Shown: positions 1 to 11,786 of the stretch, piece by piece
Layout of the letters: the number at the start of each line of letters is the position of its first letter
Position numbering within the stretch: the stretch's first letter is position 1
DNA from: Macrobrachium rosenbergii
Taxonomy: Eukaryota; Arthropoda; Malacostraca; Decapoda; Palaemonidae
DNA length: 64,000 nt
Direction: 5' to 3'
Assembly (NCBI RefSeq): GCF_040412425.1
Contig: NC_089767.1
Coordinates: 1,309,469 to 1,373,468, forward strand
Position numbers and translations under genes: made by a program
The notes under the pieces: generated by a model
The model's database searches: none
What the model saw: the letters and a program-made list of their open reading frames with translations, nothing else
Told to the model about the DNA's origin: nothing

Positions 1-636
1 AGTTTTGAAATATTTTCATATAAATCACGATAAATGGAAAAAGTTTGACCTTCGTTCAACATTAACTCGACCGAAATGGTCGAAAACTGCAATTGTAAGC
101 TAAAACACTTACAGTCTAGTAATATTCAATCAATTACCTTCATTTTGCAACAAACGGGAAGTCTCTAACACAATATTTTGATTTATGGTGAATTTTTTAA
201 AAAACTTTTTTACGTCCATGCGTTACGAATTCATGCATCATTTTGTGATAATATTTTCTTTGTGTTGCTTTGATCATTTTACAATTTGTTATATACAAAA
301 ATCATCGCAATTTAGTGTACAATACAAAGAAAAAAAATAACTCATTGGTTTTAACCATTTTGCTCACAGCATGATTTGTATACAATTATATATAAAATTT
401 TTTTTTAGCTGTCATAAATTTCAATATTTACATAAATTTTTTTTTCATTTCTGATGGTTGCATACTAAACTTCAAGCAATGACAAAAAAGGAGCCAAAAT
501 GAACTCTTAATCTTAAAAACTAAGCATGCTGTGATTTTTGAAAAAAAAACTTTTTTCTGCTTCGGCGCTAACTCCCGAAAGCCGCCGGCATACAGCAGAC
601 ACTTTTGTAAATAGAGGCTTGGTGTTTAAGGGTTAA
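1..636. mobile_element. piggyBac-like element, terminal fragment cut by the window edge
   Basis: This is the right-hand end of an element that begins before the window. It ends in GGTGTTTAAGGGTTAA, with TTAA at 633-636, which is the piggyBac-type target. Its sequence matches the right end of the coding element at 30680-34877 and, inverted, the left ends of the derivatives at 17033 and 28338. It includes the start of the roughly 380-bp internal satellite. No coding sequence is visible. It lies inside a DIRS tyrosine-recombinase reading frame, so this is an insertion into that older element. Confidence 0.8.
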
Positions 637-1536
637 GTGCCTGAACCCAGATAATGTCTTGTTTGTTAAATTGAGTTTTCTTATCAAAATAGGTTTCCTT
701 CTTAAAGGATTCTCATTCTTGGCCAGAAATGATGGGCATAGGGACAATGAAAACTGATGGTCAGCTGTCTGAGTGATGTATCGACCCAGTCTAAGTGAAT
801 CTAGTTCACTAATACGAGCTCCTGATGCTAGAGCAATCAAGAAGATCGCCCTTTGCAGCATGTGAGTTGTGGTTGTATTGGATCTGCTGAATTGAGGGGT
901 TGGCAGAAGTCTAAGCACCTTATTCAGGGACCAAGTAATTGGAAGCCTTTTGGGAACAGGTCTTTGTAGTGCAAAAGACTGGGGAAGGGAAGTGAAAATT
1001 TCTAAACTAGTCAATACTGAATCCATAAACCAAGGGTTCTGTTAATGCTGCCTTATATGCCATGATTATTGGAACAGCAAGGCATTTGTCTCAACTTGCC
1101 TTTCAGCATGGATATAATTTAAACATATCTTCCATACGGACTGGTATTGTTGGATAGATGATGTCCGTAGTTTTTGCACTAAGTACCTAGCACAGTTGGG
1201 CGAGTAATTTTTACAGTAGACAATATTTTAAAAATCCACACTTGAAGGTCTCGGCTCAGAAAGGAGGATGCATAGACGATTATTCCTCCTACTGTCTGGG
1301 ATAGAACAGCAGACAATAGTGGAACTGATCTCTTCGCCCGCTGTTGGAGTAATAGGAGCCAATGCCTGTTTGGCCGAGTTGGGGGTATTAAGTAAACTGT
1401 TCTCTGAAGGTTGATGCTTGCTCAAAACCTTCAAAATCTGGGACAATGGAGGAAAAAGGTATACTGTCTTCCATTTGTTCCAGTCTTGTAGGAAGGCATC
1501 TCTTGCTGTTGCATGATTGTCCAAAATCGGACACAC
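637..1536 (-). pseudogene. DIRS element I: tyrosine recombinase, truncated
   Basis: The 1228-1579 part carries the DIRS linker that follows RNase H, with a DLFST and CPILD...WNKW...LYLFPP pattern read across two frames. The 637-1026 part reads LALASGARISELDSL, the box that holds the first catalytic arginine of DIRS/Crypton-type tyrosine recombinases. The frame is interrupted between these parts. It runs straight into the piggyBac-like end at TTAA 633-636, so the C-terminal catalytic His/Arg/Tyr are missing from this side. Recombinases of this type integrate the circular DNA copy of the retrotransposon. The copy is dead. Family assignment is confident and boundaries are approximate. Confidence 0.8.
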
Positions 1537-1585
1537 ACACTGGAAGTTTGTGATTCTCGTATGTGGAGAACAGGTCCACTTTTGG

Positions 1586-2810
1586 TTATGGAAGCATGTT
1601 GGCTATTGTTTGAAAAAAAGTGGTTGTCCAACAACCACTCTGTTGAGGTTGTCGTTTTCCTTGATAAAGAGACAGCCTGTGAGGTGAACTGTAAACAAGT
1701 GCCACTTCCTTGCTTGCACCATACGAAGGATGGCTAGCATTACCATACTGAGATAAGGTGAATGTGATCCCGACCTCTTGATGCAGGGCACTGAAGTCAT
1801 GTTGTCCAGAACCAACAAAATGTCTCTCTTCTGAAGGTTTGAGTTTTTTGTGAGACAAAAAGACAGCCATCAGCTGCAGGAAACTGATATAACAATTCCT
1901 CAGAATAGCTGACCACCTTCCTGCCACCTGACAATCCTCCCAATGTCTTCCCCAACCTGTCAACAAGGCATCTGTATGTATTGTCACTCGTACAGACAGA
2001 GGAGTCAAGGTGAACTGTTTCACCAGAGACTTCTTCCTGGGTCCAAGGCCTAAGTATCTCCACAACTTTTTGATCCTTTTGAGGTCATTCCTGCATCTTT
2101 TTCCTTACGTGCAATAGCCAGAAATTGTTCACATTTTTTAGTTGCAATTTGAGTATTGGATCTACTACTGATGCTAACTACAGCAGGCCCATCGTACGTT
2201 CTAATTGCCATCAGGAAACTCTGGGCTGTGCAATGAACGTTTTGAGGTCTTTCCTTATTTTGTTTTGAGTATTGATATGGAGACAACCAGCCGTGAAGAG
2301 TATCCCAAAACAGTTCCAGCCACTGAAAACATCTGCTGGGCATGAGGCAGGATTTTTTCCAATTTATTAGAAAACCTTTTGACTGGAGTCTGTTGACCAC
2401 TGCTCTTAGGTTTCTCAAGTACTCTTTTCTTGTGGGCCCCCAGATTAACAAATCGTCTCGGTAGGCTAATAGTTGTATTCCTTCTTGTCTGACTTCTCAA
2501 ACAACTACCGTTGCTAATTTTGTACAAATTCTTGGGGCAATGTTTAGCCCAAAGGGCATGACTTTGAACCTGTATGTATCTTTTCCTATTCGGAACCCTA
2601 GGAAGGGGCAGAAAAGAATGGCGATAGGGACATCCCAGCATGCATCTTTCAGGTCTACAGAAACTGTCCAGGTCCCTTGTGGAACAATTGAATGTACTTG
2701 GGCAACTGTAATCATCCAAAACTTTTGGCAAACAATATGCTTGTTCAATGCTGACAGGTCAAGGTTCACTCTTCATTCAGAGGAATCTTTTTGGGGACAC
2801 TGAAGAGACG
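1586..2810 (-). pseudogene. DIRS element I: reverse transcriptase and RNase H
   Basis: Reverse transcriptase blocks are in order but in shifted frames. They begin with LFSVPKK near 2800, followed by DLSALNKHI, VSVDLKDACWDVPI (first catalytic Asp), GFRIGKDTYRFKVMPFGLNIAPR, and DDLLIWG near 2450 (the catalytic Asp pair). RNase H follows at about 1990-1950 as HTDALLTGWG, with its first catalytic Asp. The spacing fits DIRS pol, where RT, RNase H and the tyrosine recombinase share one strand. At least three frame changes make it inactive, although the RT catalytic residues survive. Confidence 0.85.
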
Positions 2811-4170
2811 TGCTTGGCAGCGAATATATGTAAGGAGGGAAGGGATGAGATCATTTCCACCCAAACCCACTGAAAATAATGCTGTCCCCAAAGGGATGAC
2901 GTCCATTTCCTGTGGTGTCATCAAAGGTGACCCCCAACCATACAATTTGTATTGGGATCCACCTCTTCCTCTGCCTTTGCCCTTGATAGGCATTCAAGGT
3001 GTTGCTTTTCCTTTTCCCCTGTAAGAGTGTCTTTGGACCCTGTAAAAAGGATGTCGTTGCTGTCCCTTTGTACGAAGTTGTCTCTTCTGACCACCTACCT
3101 GTTTTTGAGGAAAAGTTTTTGGGGTAATTGAGGGCTTATATGATTTTTGGTCATAATGAATTAGCCTTTTTTGGGTTGGGTAAAAGAAAGTTTTGCATTT
3201 TTTTTCTGAATTCCTCTTTTCCAAGGAGAGCGTACACTGTACACTTCTGTTGGTGGGCTTGCTCGTTAAGTTGAGCCACAACAGACCCCTCAAACAAGTC
3301 CTTACAGAAGGGTTTAAAACTAATAATGAAATCACATTGGGGAGTGACTTGTTGGAGCCCTCCAATGTTTCCAGTTGTGCTTTCATGCGCCATTCTAGAA
3401 AGTCACAGAGTGCTTCCCATAGGGTTCTCATTGGGCTTTTGGCCACAACAGCAAAAATTGTTTTGGAATCTTCGGGAAGCCTTTTGGAGGCAACTTCCAG
3501 CGGATCCTAGCATGAAATTCTGCCGAGGCTGTCCCCTCTGAGATTCATCTCATTGGGGTCCCATACTGTTGGGTAGCTATGTCTAGAGGGAGCTTTTTCC
3601 TTTCAAAAGGGAGTTGAAGCATTGCCCATTCCTTGGTGAAATTATTCGAGACTGGGATGACCATGGCAAATGGCTTTAATTCTGCCACTGTCTCCTGTTT
3701 TCTAGTTACCACAAAATTCTGAAAATCCGCCCTCATATGATTAATTATTTTAAAAGTGAAGGGACAGGAGGCTGGGGCTACTCAATGGGCAATTTGGGTC
3801 TTATCCAAAATAGCAGTAGAGGTACATTTTCTGCTGACCTGGTAAAGGGTGTCTTCTATAGCTTTTAATGCTATACATACAGATAGGAGAACCGTTTCTT
3901 TTACTGGTTTTGCAAAGTCTGGTGGAGGTGGTACCAGGCACCATTCTGTATTTGAGAATGCTGCCCTGTCTCTAAATTTTACATGTACTACTTCGATCAC
4001 TGTTTTTCTCTCATTAATTAGATACTTACTATCAGGAGAGAAAATGCACACACTGAGGCATCTCGCCAAGGATTATCAGTATCATCAGGGGTGAATATTG
4101 GTGCCACTATTATCTTTTGATCTGAAGTTTTGTAATCCGAGCTGGCCTTTTTCTTGTTTTCCCTACCTTC
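2811..4170 (-). pseudogene. DIRS element I: gag-like region
   Basis: Three successive minus-strand open stretches (3782-4069, 3545-3736, 2994-3446) lie directly upstream of the RT. The last ends in a basic Gly/Arg/Lys-rich tail near 3000, typical of a nucleic-acid-binding gag C-terminus. No zinc knuckle is visible, as is usual for DIRS gag. Assignment rests mainly on position and composition, because individual motifs are weak. The start is not defined; sequence above about 4170 loses coding character. Confidence 0.55.
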
Positions 4171-4239
4171 CACGGGGAGTTGAAAGTGACTATTTACAAC
4201 CCTGTGTGGGACCTCTTTTACAAAACACTTGTAAATTTT

Positions 4240-4520
4240 ACCAAGTTATACATGTTTTTTCTAATAATCTATTTTATTTGTAAAATTATAACTACAACTC
4301 ACACAATATCATAACAGATAAAAACTAAAATCAGTAACCAATTCTGAGCATGTCTGTTGTAAAATATTCATGTAAATTTACTGAGATCGGGAAATGCAGT
4401 AACTTTTTTTTATTTATACATGTTTTTTCTAATATTTCTTTGCAAAATTACTACTGTAACTTACATCATATCATAAAAGATAAGAACTAAAACCAACAGT
4501 TATCCCTGGGCGTATTTATG
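4240..4520. repeat. Short tandem duplication, period about 170 bp
   Basis: Two diverged AT-rich copies start with TACATGTTTTTTCTAAT (about 4249 and 4417) and both contain a CATATCATAA..GATAA block. No coding potential. It may be terminal sequence of the neighbouring DIRS element, but the matching other end is not in the window. Confidence 0.5.
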
Positions 4521-5214
4521 AGCAAATAAATAAAAAGACATCACGGCAGAGAGAGGAGCAAGACACTCACCCCTCCAAGCCAAGAACAATACTGAAGTTC
4601 CCAAGACGCCCACAATCAAGCTGAGCCAAATTTCTTAGTTTCCACAATTCATTTATGGGCCATTGAAGTATTGGAAACTCTTTCCTGCTCGATACAGACA
4701 AATCGTATGGTGTGTAATATTAACCCTCCTCAGAGGGGATCTGTCCACCACCCAAAACCTGTTTTAGATCCTTTACTGCAGGGATCCATCCATTAAGGAT
4801 TAAAAGCACTATGTCACTTGACCTGTCATCACAAGTCACTTTATCACTTTTAACTGGTTGAGACGAATATATATCAAGTTCAATAAGGTATGATAGAAGA
4901 GGCATGGCTGGGCAAGCAATCAAGTTTTTTGTAAACTTTCGTGTTATTGGCAAAAACCCATACTTCATTACACGTCATTGTTTTTTGCTCTTGAATGGCT
5001 TATAGAGATATGCATCACGACATCATTAAATTCCTTCTCTAATTGACTACATTCAAAGAGCACCAATGCACTTATTAGCAGAGTGCACTTCGCTCTTTTG
5101 TCCAGTTTTGCATCAGTCCTTACTATTCACGTTCAGAACAGCTGCTGTGTGCTTGCGCATCACAATGCTTTTCCCTCAACAGGTGGCTTTTGTTGCAGTG
5201 CCTCAATGTTATAG
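4521..5214. other. Intron sequence without recognised feature
   Basis: An 82-codon minus-strand frame at 4720-4968 is open but matches no family I know and has no splice signals that would join it to the RPA49 exons. I treat it as chance. The rest is AT-rich. Confidence 0.4.
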
Positions 5215-5400
5215 GTGCTGTTACTGCTGTATTTGGTGCTGTGTATGGTCCCACCTCCTCCTATGAGGGTCAAAAAGGTGTTGGCACTTCAAAAGAAGCT
5301 GGAGGAGCTGAAGATCCTGGATGCTTGGCCAGGTGGAAGTGCCCTTCTTTTGAGTGTGTCAGAAGACTGTGGTGATGTACAAGATAGGCTCTTGTAAATT
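5215..5400 (+). pseudogene. Possible CENP-B/pogo-type transposase N-terminus, degraded
   Basis: The frame reads MRVKKVLALQKKLEELKILD near 5260-5320. This resembles the first helix of the helix-turn-helix that opens Tigger/pogo and jerky proteins, typically K..LTL..KLE.LK. The second half of the motif is not in frame. Two clear Tigger starts lie elsewhere in the window, so such a relic is plausible, but this match alone is weak. Confidence 0.25.
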
Positions 5401-6224
5401 AATGCTACTGTGTTAAAACAAATATTTCAATTTAAACAAGGAGATAAAACCATACGATATGACCTTCCTCTCAAGACATAACAATTAAATACTGAAATCC
5501 TTCAAATAATCTGGGAAGAAAAGACCTTGACATGATAATTCCTCTCTCTTTTCAAAAGACTATTGCTAACCTTATCTTACATTCATCAAGTGAAAGCTAA
5601 TAGACTTCTGTTTCACTTGACCGAGTCAAATTTTCAACATGACTGAAGTTCCATATCGATGGGAAAATTTTATTAACCACACTTCCTTTCATAAGAGTGG
5701 AAAAGTAGTTAACACTCAGAACAAAAGTATAAAGTATAGCAAAGGTTTCCTTGATACATATATATATAGTAGATGTTTCTTGGTATAAAATCATACATGA
5801 TAACTAATGAAAATCCTGGTCCAATACCATAGCTAAATACTAACTTTTTACTTTCAATTGTAAAAAATTCAAAGTATGACATAAAATCATCTTACTGTTG
5901 CATTTTCAAAATGATTCCTTCTAAACCTATACACAAATACCATGCTTTCCTCTAAATCATAACATAATGCACTGAAGACTCACATTATCCATCCATCCTG
6001 ACAATAATAAATACAGCATGGACTTCATTAAAAGTACTGATTTTATCACAAGCTAAAACACCTCTGAAATACATGTCAGCTGAACAATAAATGACAATTT
6101 TCAAGCAATAAGGAAGGACTTGAGATTTCTTTTGTCTGTTGAATAACTCACACCTGACTCATTAGTGCTACGCTTGGCATTACTGCCTAATTAAAATGAG
6201 ACATAACAATCTTTCAATGCTTAC
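5401..6224. other. Intron sequence without recognised feature
   Basis: AT-rich and unique-looking. I read the minus strand for the next RPA49 exon and found none that continues the phase-2 end of the exon at 6225-6446. Confidence 0.5.
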
Positions 6225-6446
6225 CTTCCTTTACCCCTGCCCTTTGTATATTGGTTAAGAATGTGTTGTTTGACTTCATGTGGGCAGCCCTCTAGAACCG
6301 TTCGATTCCATATATCTCTATTCTTTAGCAGACAGAGCTTAACAAGATACTCTACGTAAAGAGCAAGGCAGACAAGTCTAACTTGGTTTTCTTCATCAGC
6401 CTCAAGTTTAGCAACCGACAGCATGACTCGTGTCAACAACGAATAC
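6225..6446 (-). CDS. POLR1E: RNA polymerase I subunit RPA49, downstream of the three exons
   Basis: A 222-bp exon. The acceptor is TTCATGTGACAG before G at 6446; the likely donor is GGAAG|GTAAGC, GT at 6224-6223. The first base completes the codon left open by the exon at 27870-27985 (AT+G = Met). The exon then reads YSLLTRVMLSVAKLE, ...LALYVEYLVKLCLLKNRD and GCPHEVKQHILNQYT. These correspond to the RPA49 C-terminal winged-helix region, where a helical stretch is followed by a short G/CP..V...IL..(F/Y)T segment. RPA49 with RPA34 forms the TFIIE/F-like module that supports rDNA transcription in the nucleolus. The exon ends in phase 2, so a further exon is expected to the left. The ORF runs on to a stop just past the donor, which supports splicing there. 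Confidence 0.7.
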
Positions 6447-7089
6447 CTGTCACATGAAATAATGAAATAATATTTTTGCAAATACATAAAAGTAGCAAGA
6501 AAGTATAAGATTTTCAAAACAAAACATTACCAATACACTGCATCTTTTGATGACATTCAGGACACCAAAACCAAGGTACTAGTTACATAACAGAACTGTT
6601 ACATCATACTGGAAAGATCCTACTTACAAAATATACTATAATAATAGCTGTTCATCTAAATTTGAATTTTATATTCTACTTCAATGGGGGTGAGGGTGGA
6701 GGCGGGACCCTGTCCACAAAAATGAAAGATCTAGATCTTTGCTAAGTTTGATATAAGTTAGTCTATGGCCTACTACCCAACGATATAATCATAAAGCATA
6801 TCAATTTTCATATCAAGCCTTTTGCTTACAGATGACTGATACAGACACCACCCAAATTTATGTCCTTCACATTTTTAAGACATACACAAATGTAAAAAAA
6901 AAATGCAAAAACCATCAGTAAAGATGAGGATCATTTCTGGTAAGTATTCCTGATATTCTATTACGCATACGTAACATGTATGTTTGTTTGTTTTGTATAC
7001 TGTAGTTTTAAATTTTTATTCTATTATTACATCATTTATCTTTTTTCTGTGCAAGAGAGACAGCGAAGAACGAATGCTTGACTGAAGTG
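6447..7089. other. Intron sequence, AT-rich, nothing recognised
   Basis: Start of the 21.4-kb intron 6447-27869 between two RPA49 exons. There are no convincing ORFs, SINE heads or terminal repeats, only short homopolymer runs. Confidence 0.5.
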
Positions 7090-7945
7090 CCCCTTTTTTT
7101 TATGTAAAAATTACCTAATTTGTCATTCATTTTTTCATTGCTATAATTACAACTTTTGTATTGTAATAAATAGGTAATTTATCTGTGTATGATACATATA
7201 AAAACAAATATTTTTTTGCAAGTTGTTTTTTGGTAATTTTTTTTTGGGGGGGGAAAAGTGCAAAATTTTCTATCTCGTAATTTCTACTTGTTATTCCACC
7301 ATTATTCCACCAACATAAAATTATTTTGAGAGGCTTTTTATGCTATTGTGTAGAGCAATCATTCAACTGCAAAATGAAACAAAATTGAGCAGTCTACCTC
7401 AAAAATTATTGGAGCTACACGTCTTTAAACAAAAAGCGGTTTAAAGACTTGTTTATGCATATCTTGTGGGTAACTGGCCCTTTTCTTGTGGAAAATGTGA
7501 TGCTTCTTAGCTATTAATTTCATATTTTTCTTGCTATAATTACAACTTTTTGCATTACAATAACTAGGTAATTTACCTGGCAAATTTGTTTTGGGGGAAA
7601 GTGCAAAATTTTCTTGTTTTGTAAATTCTACTCATTATTCCACCAATATAAAGTTATTTTAGAGGCTTCTTCATGCCACTGTATAATCATTCAGCTGCAA
7701 AACGAAACAAAATTGAGCAGTCTACCTTGAATATTGTCAGAGCTACACGTCTTTGAGCACAAATGGTATAGAGAGTTTTTCACACATCCCGTGGGTTAAG
7801 TGCCCCTTTTCTTGTGGAAAATGTGATGCTACTTTGTCATTAATTTGTTCATATTTCCTTGCTATTACTAAAACTTTTTGCATTTCAATAACTAGGTAAT
7901 TTACCTGGGTGTACTAAGGTTGAAAAATGAAGAACCCATCACAAA
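7090..7945. repeat. Tandem array, period about 320-390 bp, interrupted by a DIRS element
   Basis: Landmarks recur near 7090, 7486 and 7806: CCCCTTTTCTTGTGGAAAATGTGATG, then a TAGGTAATTTACCTG block. Further along each unit come a G-run, GTGCAAAATTTTCT, TTATTCCACC and AAAATTGAGCAGTCTACCT. The last unit stops at about 7945 and its remaining half resumes at 14162-14320 with TTATTCCACC and AAAATTGAGCAGTCTACCT. The DIRS element 7946-14161 therefore landed within the third unit. Confidence 0.7.
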
Positions 7946-8719
7946 ATGACATTTTCATAATAAAATGTTCATATATACCTACCAAGTAATTACTTAGCTA
8001 TAGTTTCTAACCCGTGCAGCAGCCTTTATTTACAAAATTGTGGTAGCACTTCGATAGTTTAGTGTAGGTAACTAGCTCCACCCACTAATGGGAGTACTGG
8101 ATATGACTTACCAAAAAACCTCATTATGTTTGCGTTCTTATGTCCATGAGAGGGGAGGAGGGTGGGCTCCGATTCTGTAATTACTTGTTAAGTATATATG
8201 AAACTTAATTTTATTATGAAAATGATATTTTCATATAAGTAACCTACCAAGTAATTAGATAGCTGAATCCCACACTGAATGGGGGTGGGATACATGGCCA
8301 TATTCCATTCCAAAACATCAAGGTATGGTAACGACTTTGAAATAGACAATTTACTAGCACTGAAACAATGCTAGTTGTTTCCTTACCTGGTAAGAGAGCT
8401 ACTGGGGTGAATACTGCCTCTGGTTGGTGCTCAACTTAACCTGCAGTGGTGTGGTGGTTGAGCTGTGGGTCACCTCTACTTAAGTAGGAGCTTTGCAGAG
8501 GAAGATAGTCCTGATTGCTGGCAAAGCATACACAAGTGCCCTTGCCCTGGGCTCAGTACCAGTATAAAAAAACAACCAGACAATACTTTCACCTACACTG
8601 AAAACACCACACCCTCCCATTGAACTGGTGGGTACTCCAGGTACATTGTACCCTCAGGCTCCAGAAAATTCAACACCTTACTACAAGATGAAGAGATAGT
8701 AGGAGAAAAAGAGAGATTC

Positions 8720-9540
8720 CTATGCTTCCTCCCCCCAATACCGTGCCAGCCAATGACAATGGCCCCAGGGTACTGCAATTTTCACACACACTGTTTCAAC
8801 TTCTTTCAAACAGTGAGACATGAAGGTCGGTTCGCACTTCCAGTAGGCCGACTGAAGAACGTCAGCGAGGGATATATTAAGCCTGAAAGCTAATGAGGTG
8901 GAGACTTTCCTGATGTCACGAGCTTTCACTTTTAAAAGTAGGCAAAGTGTCCTGTATATGAGAGTGCGCCTCAAAAAACAAGTCTTTCATGAAGAACAAC
9001 ATTGCATTCTTAGTCAGAGGGCAAGATGGGCTCTTGATTGAGCACCAGAGGTTACCGGATGGCCCTCTGATCTTCTCGGTCCTGCTCAGTAATACCTTAA
9101 AGCCCTAGCAGGAAAAAGAACGGAGCCAGGACTTGGATGGGTCCTCATTCTTGGCTAAAAATCCAAGGGAAAAGTAGCAAACTGTATCTCCTTGTGAAAA
9201 AACCTACCCTTTTATCGATGGCTTGGATCTCGCTAAAATGTTAGCAGTAGCCAAGGCCATGAAGAAGAGAATCTTCCGATTAAGGTTTCTCTGAGAAGAG
9301 GAATGAAGGTTCAAAAGAGGGACCTGTCAGGCACTTCAACACTACTTCCAGGCTCCAGGAGACCAGAAGAAGAGATGTTGAGTCTGAGACACCAGCTTTG
9401 AGCTAAAATCACCCACTGGTGAGCCTGGTAGACTTGGCTCAGAAGAAGAGATGTTGAGTCTGAATGCCTGCATCTTGCAAAATCGAGCCTCTCTTGCAAG
9501 CCTCTGCTGCGCATCTTGAAAACCCTTACGCTCTAACAAG
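8720..9540 (-). pseudogene. DIRS element II: tyrosine recombinase
   Basis: The 8720-8974 frame reads KARDIRKVSTSLAFRLNIS, then a segment ending FMSHCLKEVE. DIRS recombinases normally have H-x-x-R in the first block and a catalytic Tyr in an F-x-S-x-Y-L block. Here the His is Arg, and the residue in the Tyr position is Cys. Upstream frames (9311-9539) are shifted and contain a duplicated stretch (FCKM...FRLNISSS and LRLNISSSG). The enzyme cannot be active. Confidence 0.75.
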
Positions 9541-9591
9541 CTTCCGGACAGTCTGAAACTGTCAGGATAAGAGCATACAACCTTGGGTATC

Positions 9592-10745
9592 TCAGAGTAG
9601 ACACGGATTTTGGGGAAGGAGTCTCATAAAGTCCACCTGGAACCATTCTTTCATGGGCCAGAATGGGGCTATAAGGGTCATCATATTATTGCAATGAGCC
9701 CAAGACTTGTTCAGCACTTCCCTGACCATGTTGGAGGGCAGAAATGTGTAGAGGTCCAAGCATGACCAATCTTGCAGTATGGTGTCTGTTACCCATGCTA
9801 GAGGGTCCAGGGTAGGAGAACATAAAAGAGGAAGGCAATGGTTCCTTGAGGTGGCAAACAGGTCCAATGTTGGACTGCCCCATAGTTCTCAGATCCCGAT
9901 TGACCAGGGGATCCAAAGTCCACTCAGTGGGAAGGACCAGCTTTTCGGCAGCTCAGTTCGTCCGGCAGAATATCTAATTTGCCCTGAATAAATCGAGTGA
10001 CAAGACTCACTCGATTTTGATCTGTCCATCTGTCCACAGTACAAGGTCTTTTGCTGTCTGGCAGAGAAAAAATGAGTGAGTGCCGCCTCACTTTCGTATG
10101 TGCGTTAGGGCTGTGGTATTGTCTGAATGGACCACTACAGTCATGTTGTGAACTACAGTCATGAAGCACTGAAGCCCTAAGTGAATTGCTTTCAGCTCTC
10201 TGACATTGATGTGAAGGTTCTGTTCTTTCAGCGACCTCGTCCCGGAAACTTACCAGTTCCCTTCCCGAAGAGAACTCCCCAACATAGAACTGAGGAGTCT
10301 GAATAGAAGTCTAGGTCTGGGCTCAGAGGATGAAGGACTTTCCTCCCGAAAGTCTACATTCAAACCGCCACCGCTCTTGGACCAACTTGATCTCTGGGTT
10401 TATGAGAAACGCGTAGGTGTTCGGCTGCGTTTCCCTGTCCCAGTGTGCCTTGAGGTAGAATTGCAACACTCTCATAACAAGAATATCTAACCTGACGAAC
10501 ATCTTGATGGATGACAATGTCCCTATTAGGCTCATCCACTGATGGGCTCAGCAAGAAGAATGGGCTAGAAACTTGTGGACCATCTGAAGGCAGCTGGCAA
10601 TTCTCTTGGCAGACAGAAAAGCCTGAAAAGTACGAGAGTTGAGACTCATCCCCAAATAGAGGAACTCTTGCGACGGGGCTGTCTTGATCCAAGAATCGTT
10701 GCAGGTTCTTTCAAACTCTAAACAATGAGGATTCAACACCAGCAA
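9592..10745 (-). pseudogene. DIRS element II: RNase H and post-RT region
   Basis: In minus-strand order: QEFLYLGMSLNSRTFQAFLS and HQWMSLIGTLSSIKMFV (10400-10745), the thumb-like stretch after RT. Then come a DQNRVSLVTRFIQGKLDILPDELS block (9924-10050), the C-terminal part of DIRS RNase H, and MDLFATSRNHCLPL...DPLAWV...WSCLDLYTFLP (9650-9867), the linker before the recombinase. The pieces are in shifted frames. Order, spacing and strand match the DIRS copies at 637-4170 and 47288-54337. Confidence 0.8.
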
Positions 10746-10750
10746 CTGAA

Positions 10751-11774
10751 ATATGGGAAATGAATATAAAAAGAAACTCTCACAACACTACAACACATTT
10801 ATTCACAACATTACTTACAAAGAAAACAAAATGTTGCTTTCCATATAAACTCTTACAACACTACAACACATTTACTCACAAAATTACTTACAAAGAAAAT
10901 AAAATGTTGTTTTGCCTTTTGCTTTCATTCAAAATAAATCACAGCATTTATAGATAGGGGGAACAGGTTGGAAGGCAGAGCAATTATAATACTTAGATGG
11001 CAAGTTGGTGAGTTGCCCTTGTGGCTAGGGGTTCAGATGAAGAGATGATGGCAGCGTGGTGGCTTCAGGCTTGAAGACGTCACAGAAGAATGGCTGGAGT
11101 TTCAGCTTAATAGGTGAAGCTGACATGTGGCTTCAGGCTTGAAGACGTCACAGAAGGATGGCTGGAGTTTCAGCTTAATAGGTGAAGCTGACACGTGGCT
11201 TCAGGCTTGAAGACATCACAGAAGGAAGACTGGAGTTTCAGCTGAAGAGATGAAGCTGGCATGGTGACCATGAGCTCGAAGAAGTCACAAAAGGGATGTC
11301 TTCAGGATGGGACAGTAAATGTTGTTTCTCCAAGAATCTGGAAATAGTGCAAATGGAGGGCAGGCAGGGCTGGTGACTCCTCCTCACTACAAGCAGGGAG
11401 GGCTAGCTACTTCTCTTCTTCACTGGTATGTAGGGCTTGCTGCTTCACCTCATCCCAAACATGGAGGGCTTGGAGACTTCCCATCACAAGCAGAAAGGGC
11501 TGGCTGCTTCTCTTCGTTTCTGGTAAGTAGGGTTCATGACTTCACCTCGTTACAAGTACGAAGGGCTGGCTGCTTCTCTTCATCTCGGGCAGGACAAGAT
11601 TTTTATGGAGATAAGAGTAAAAGTTGCCTGAAGGGGATACTCCCATCAGAGCCTTGCTTTGACCAACCTCTGATAACCCTCTCTGTCTCTATCTGTCTTG
11701 GGCAGTCTCCTCTGGAAGATTACATACCACTGTATGGGTGGAGCTAATGACGACAGACAAGTGTCATTCCCATA
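10751..11774. mobile_element. 1-kb insertion with short inverted ends, unclassified
   Basis: DIRS pol relics stop at about 10745 and resume at about 11787. The intervening block begins ATATGGGAAATGA and ends TGTCATTCCCATAT, an imperfect inverted pair of about 13 bp. Inside are two near-identical AACTC.CACAACACTACAACACATTTA units (10795, 10850), a roughly 67-bp tandem repeat, and a low-complexity stretch with recurring AAGGGCTGGCTGCTTCTCTTC motifs (11340-11590). The 142-codon plus-strand frame at 11319-11747 is open through these repeats and has no recognisable domain. Probably a non-autonomous DNA element. Confidence 0.5.
11053..11300. repeat. 67-bp tandem repeat, about 3.5 copies
   Basis: The unit starts GTGGCTTCAGGCTTGAAGAC, continues GTCACAGAAG.ATGGCTGGAG, then TTTCAGCTTAATAGGTGAAG. 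The first two copies are nearly identical and the last is diverged. It lies inside the 1-kb insertion in DIRS element II. Confidence 0.75.
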
Positions 11775-11786
11775 TAAGGAGTTTTT

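Noticed and set aside
4720..4968. A further RPA49 exon
   Set aside because: The frame has no similarity to the RPA49 C-terminus and no acceptor fitting the phase-2 end of the exon at 6225.
5066..5266. Small Cys-rich secreted peptide
   Set aside because: The Cys come from one phase of a TGC/TGT-rich stretch. There is no spaced Cys framework or cleavage site, and another phase of the same DNA fits a transposase relic better.
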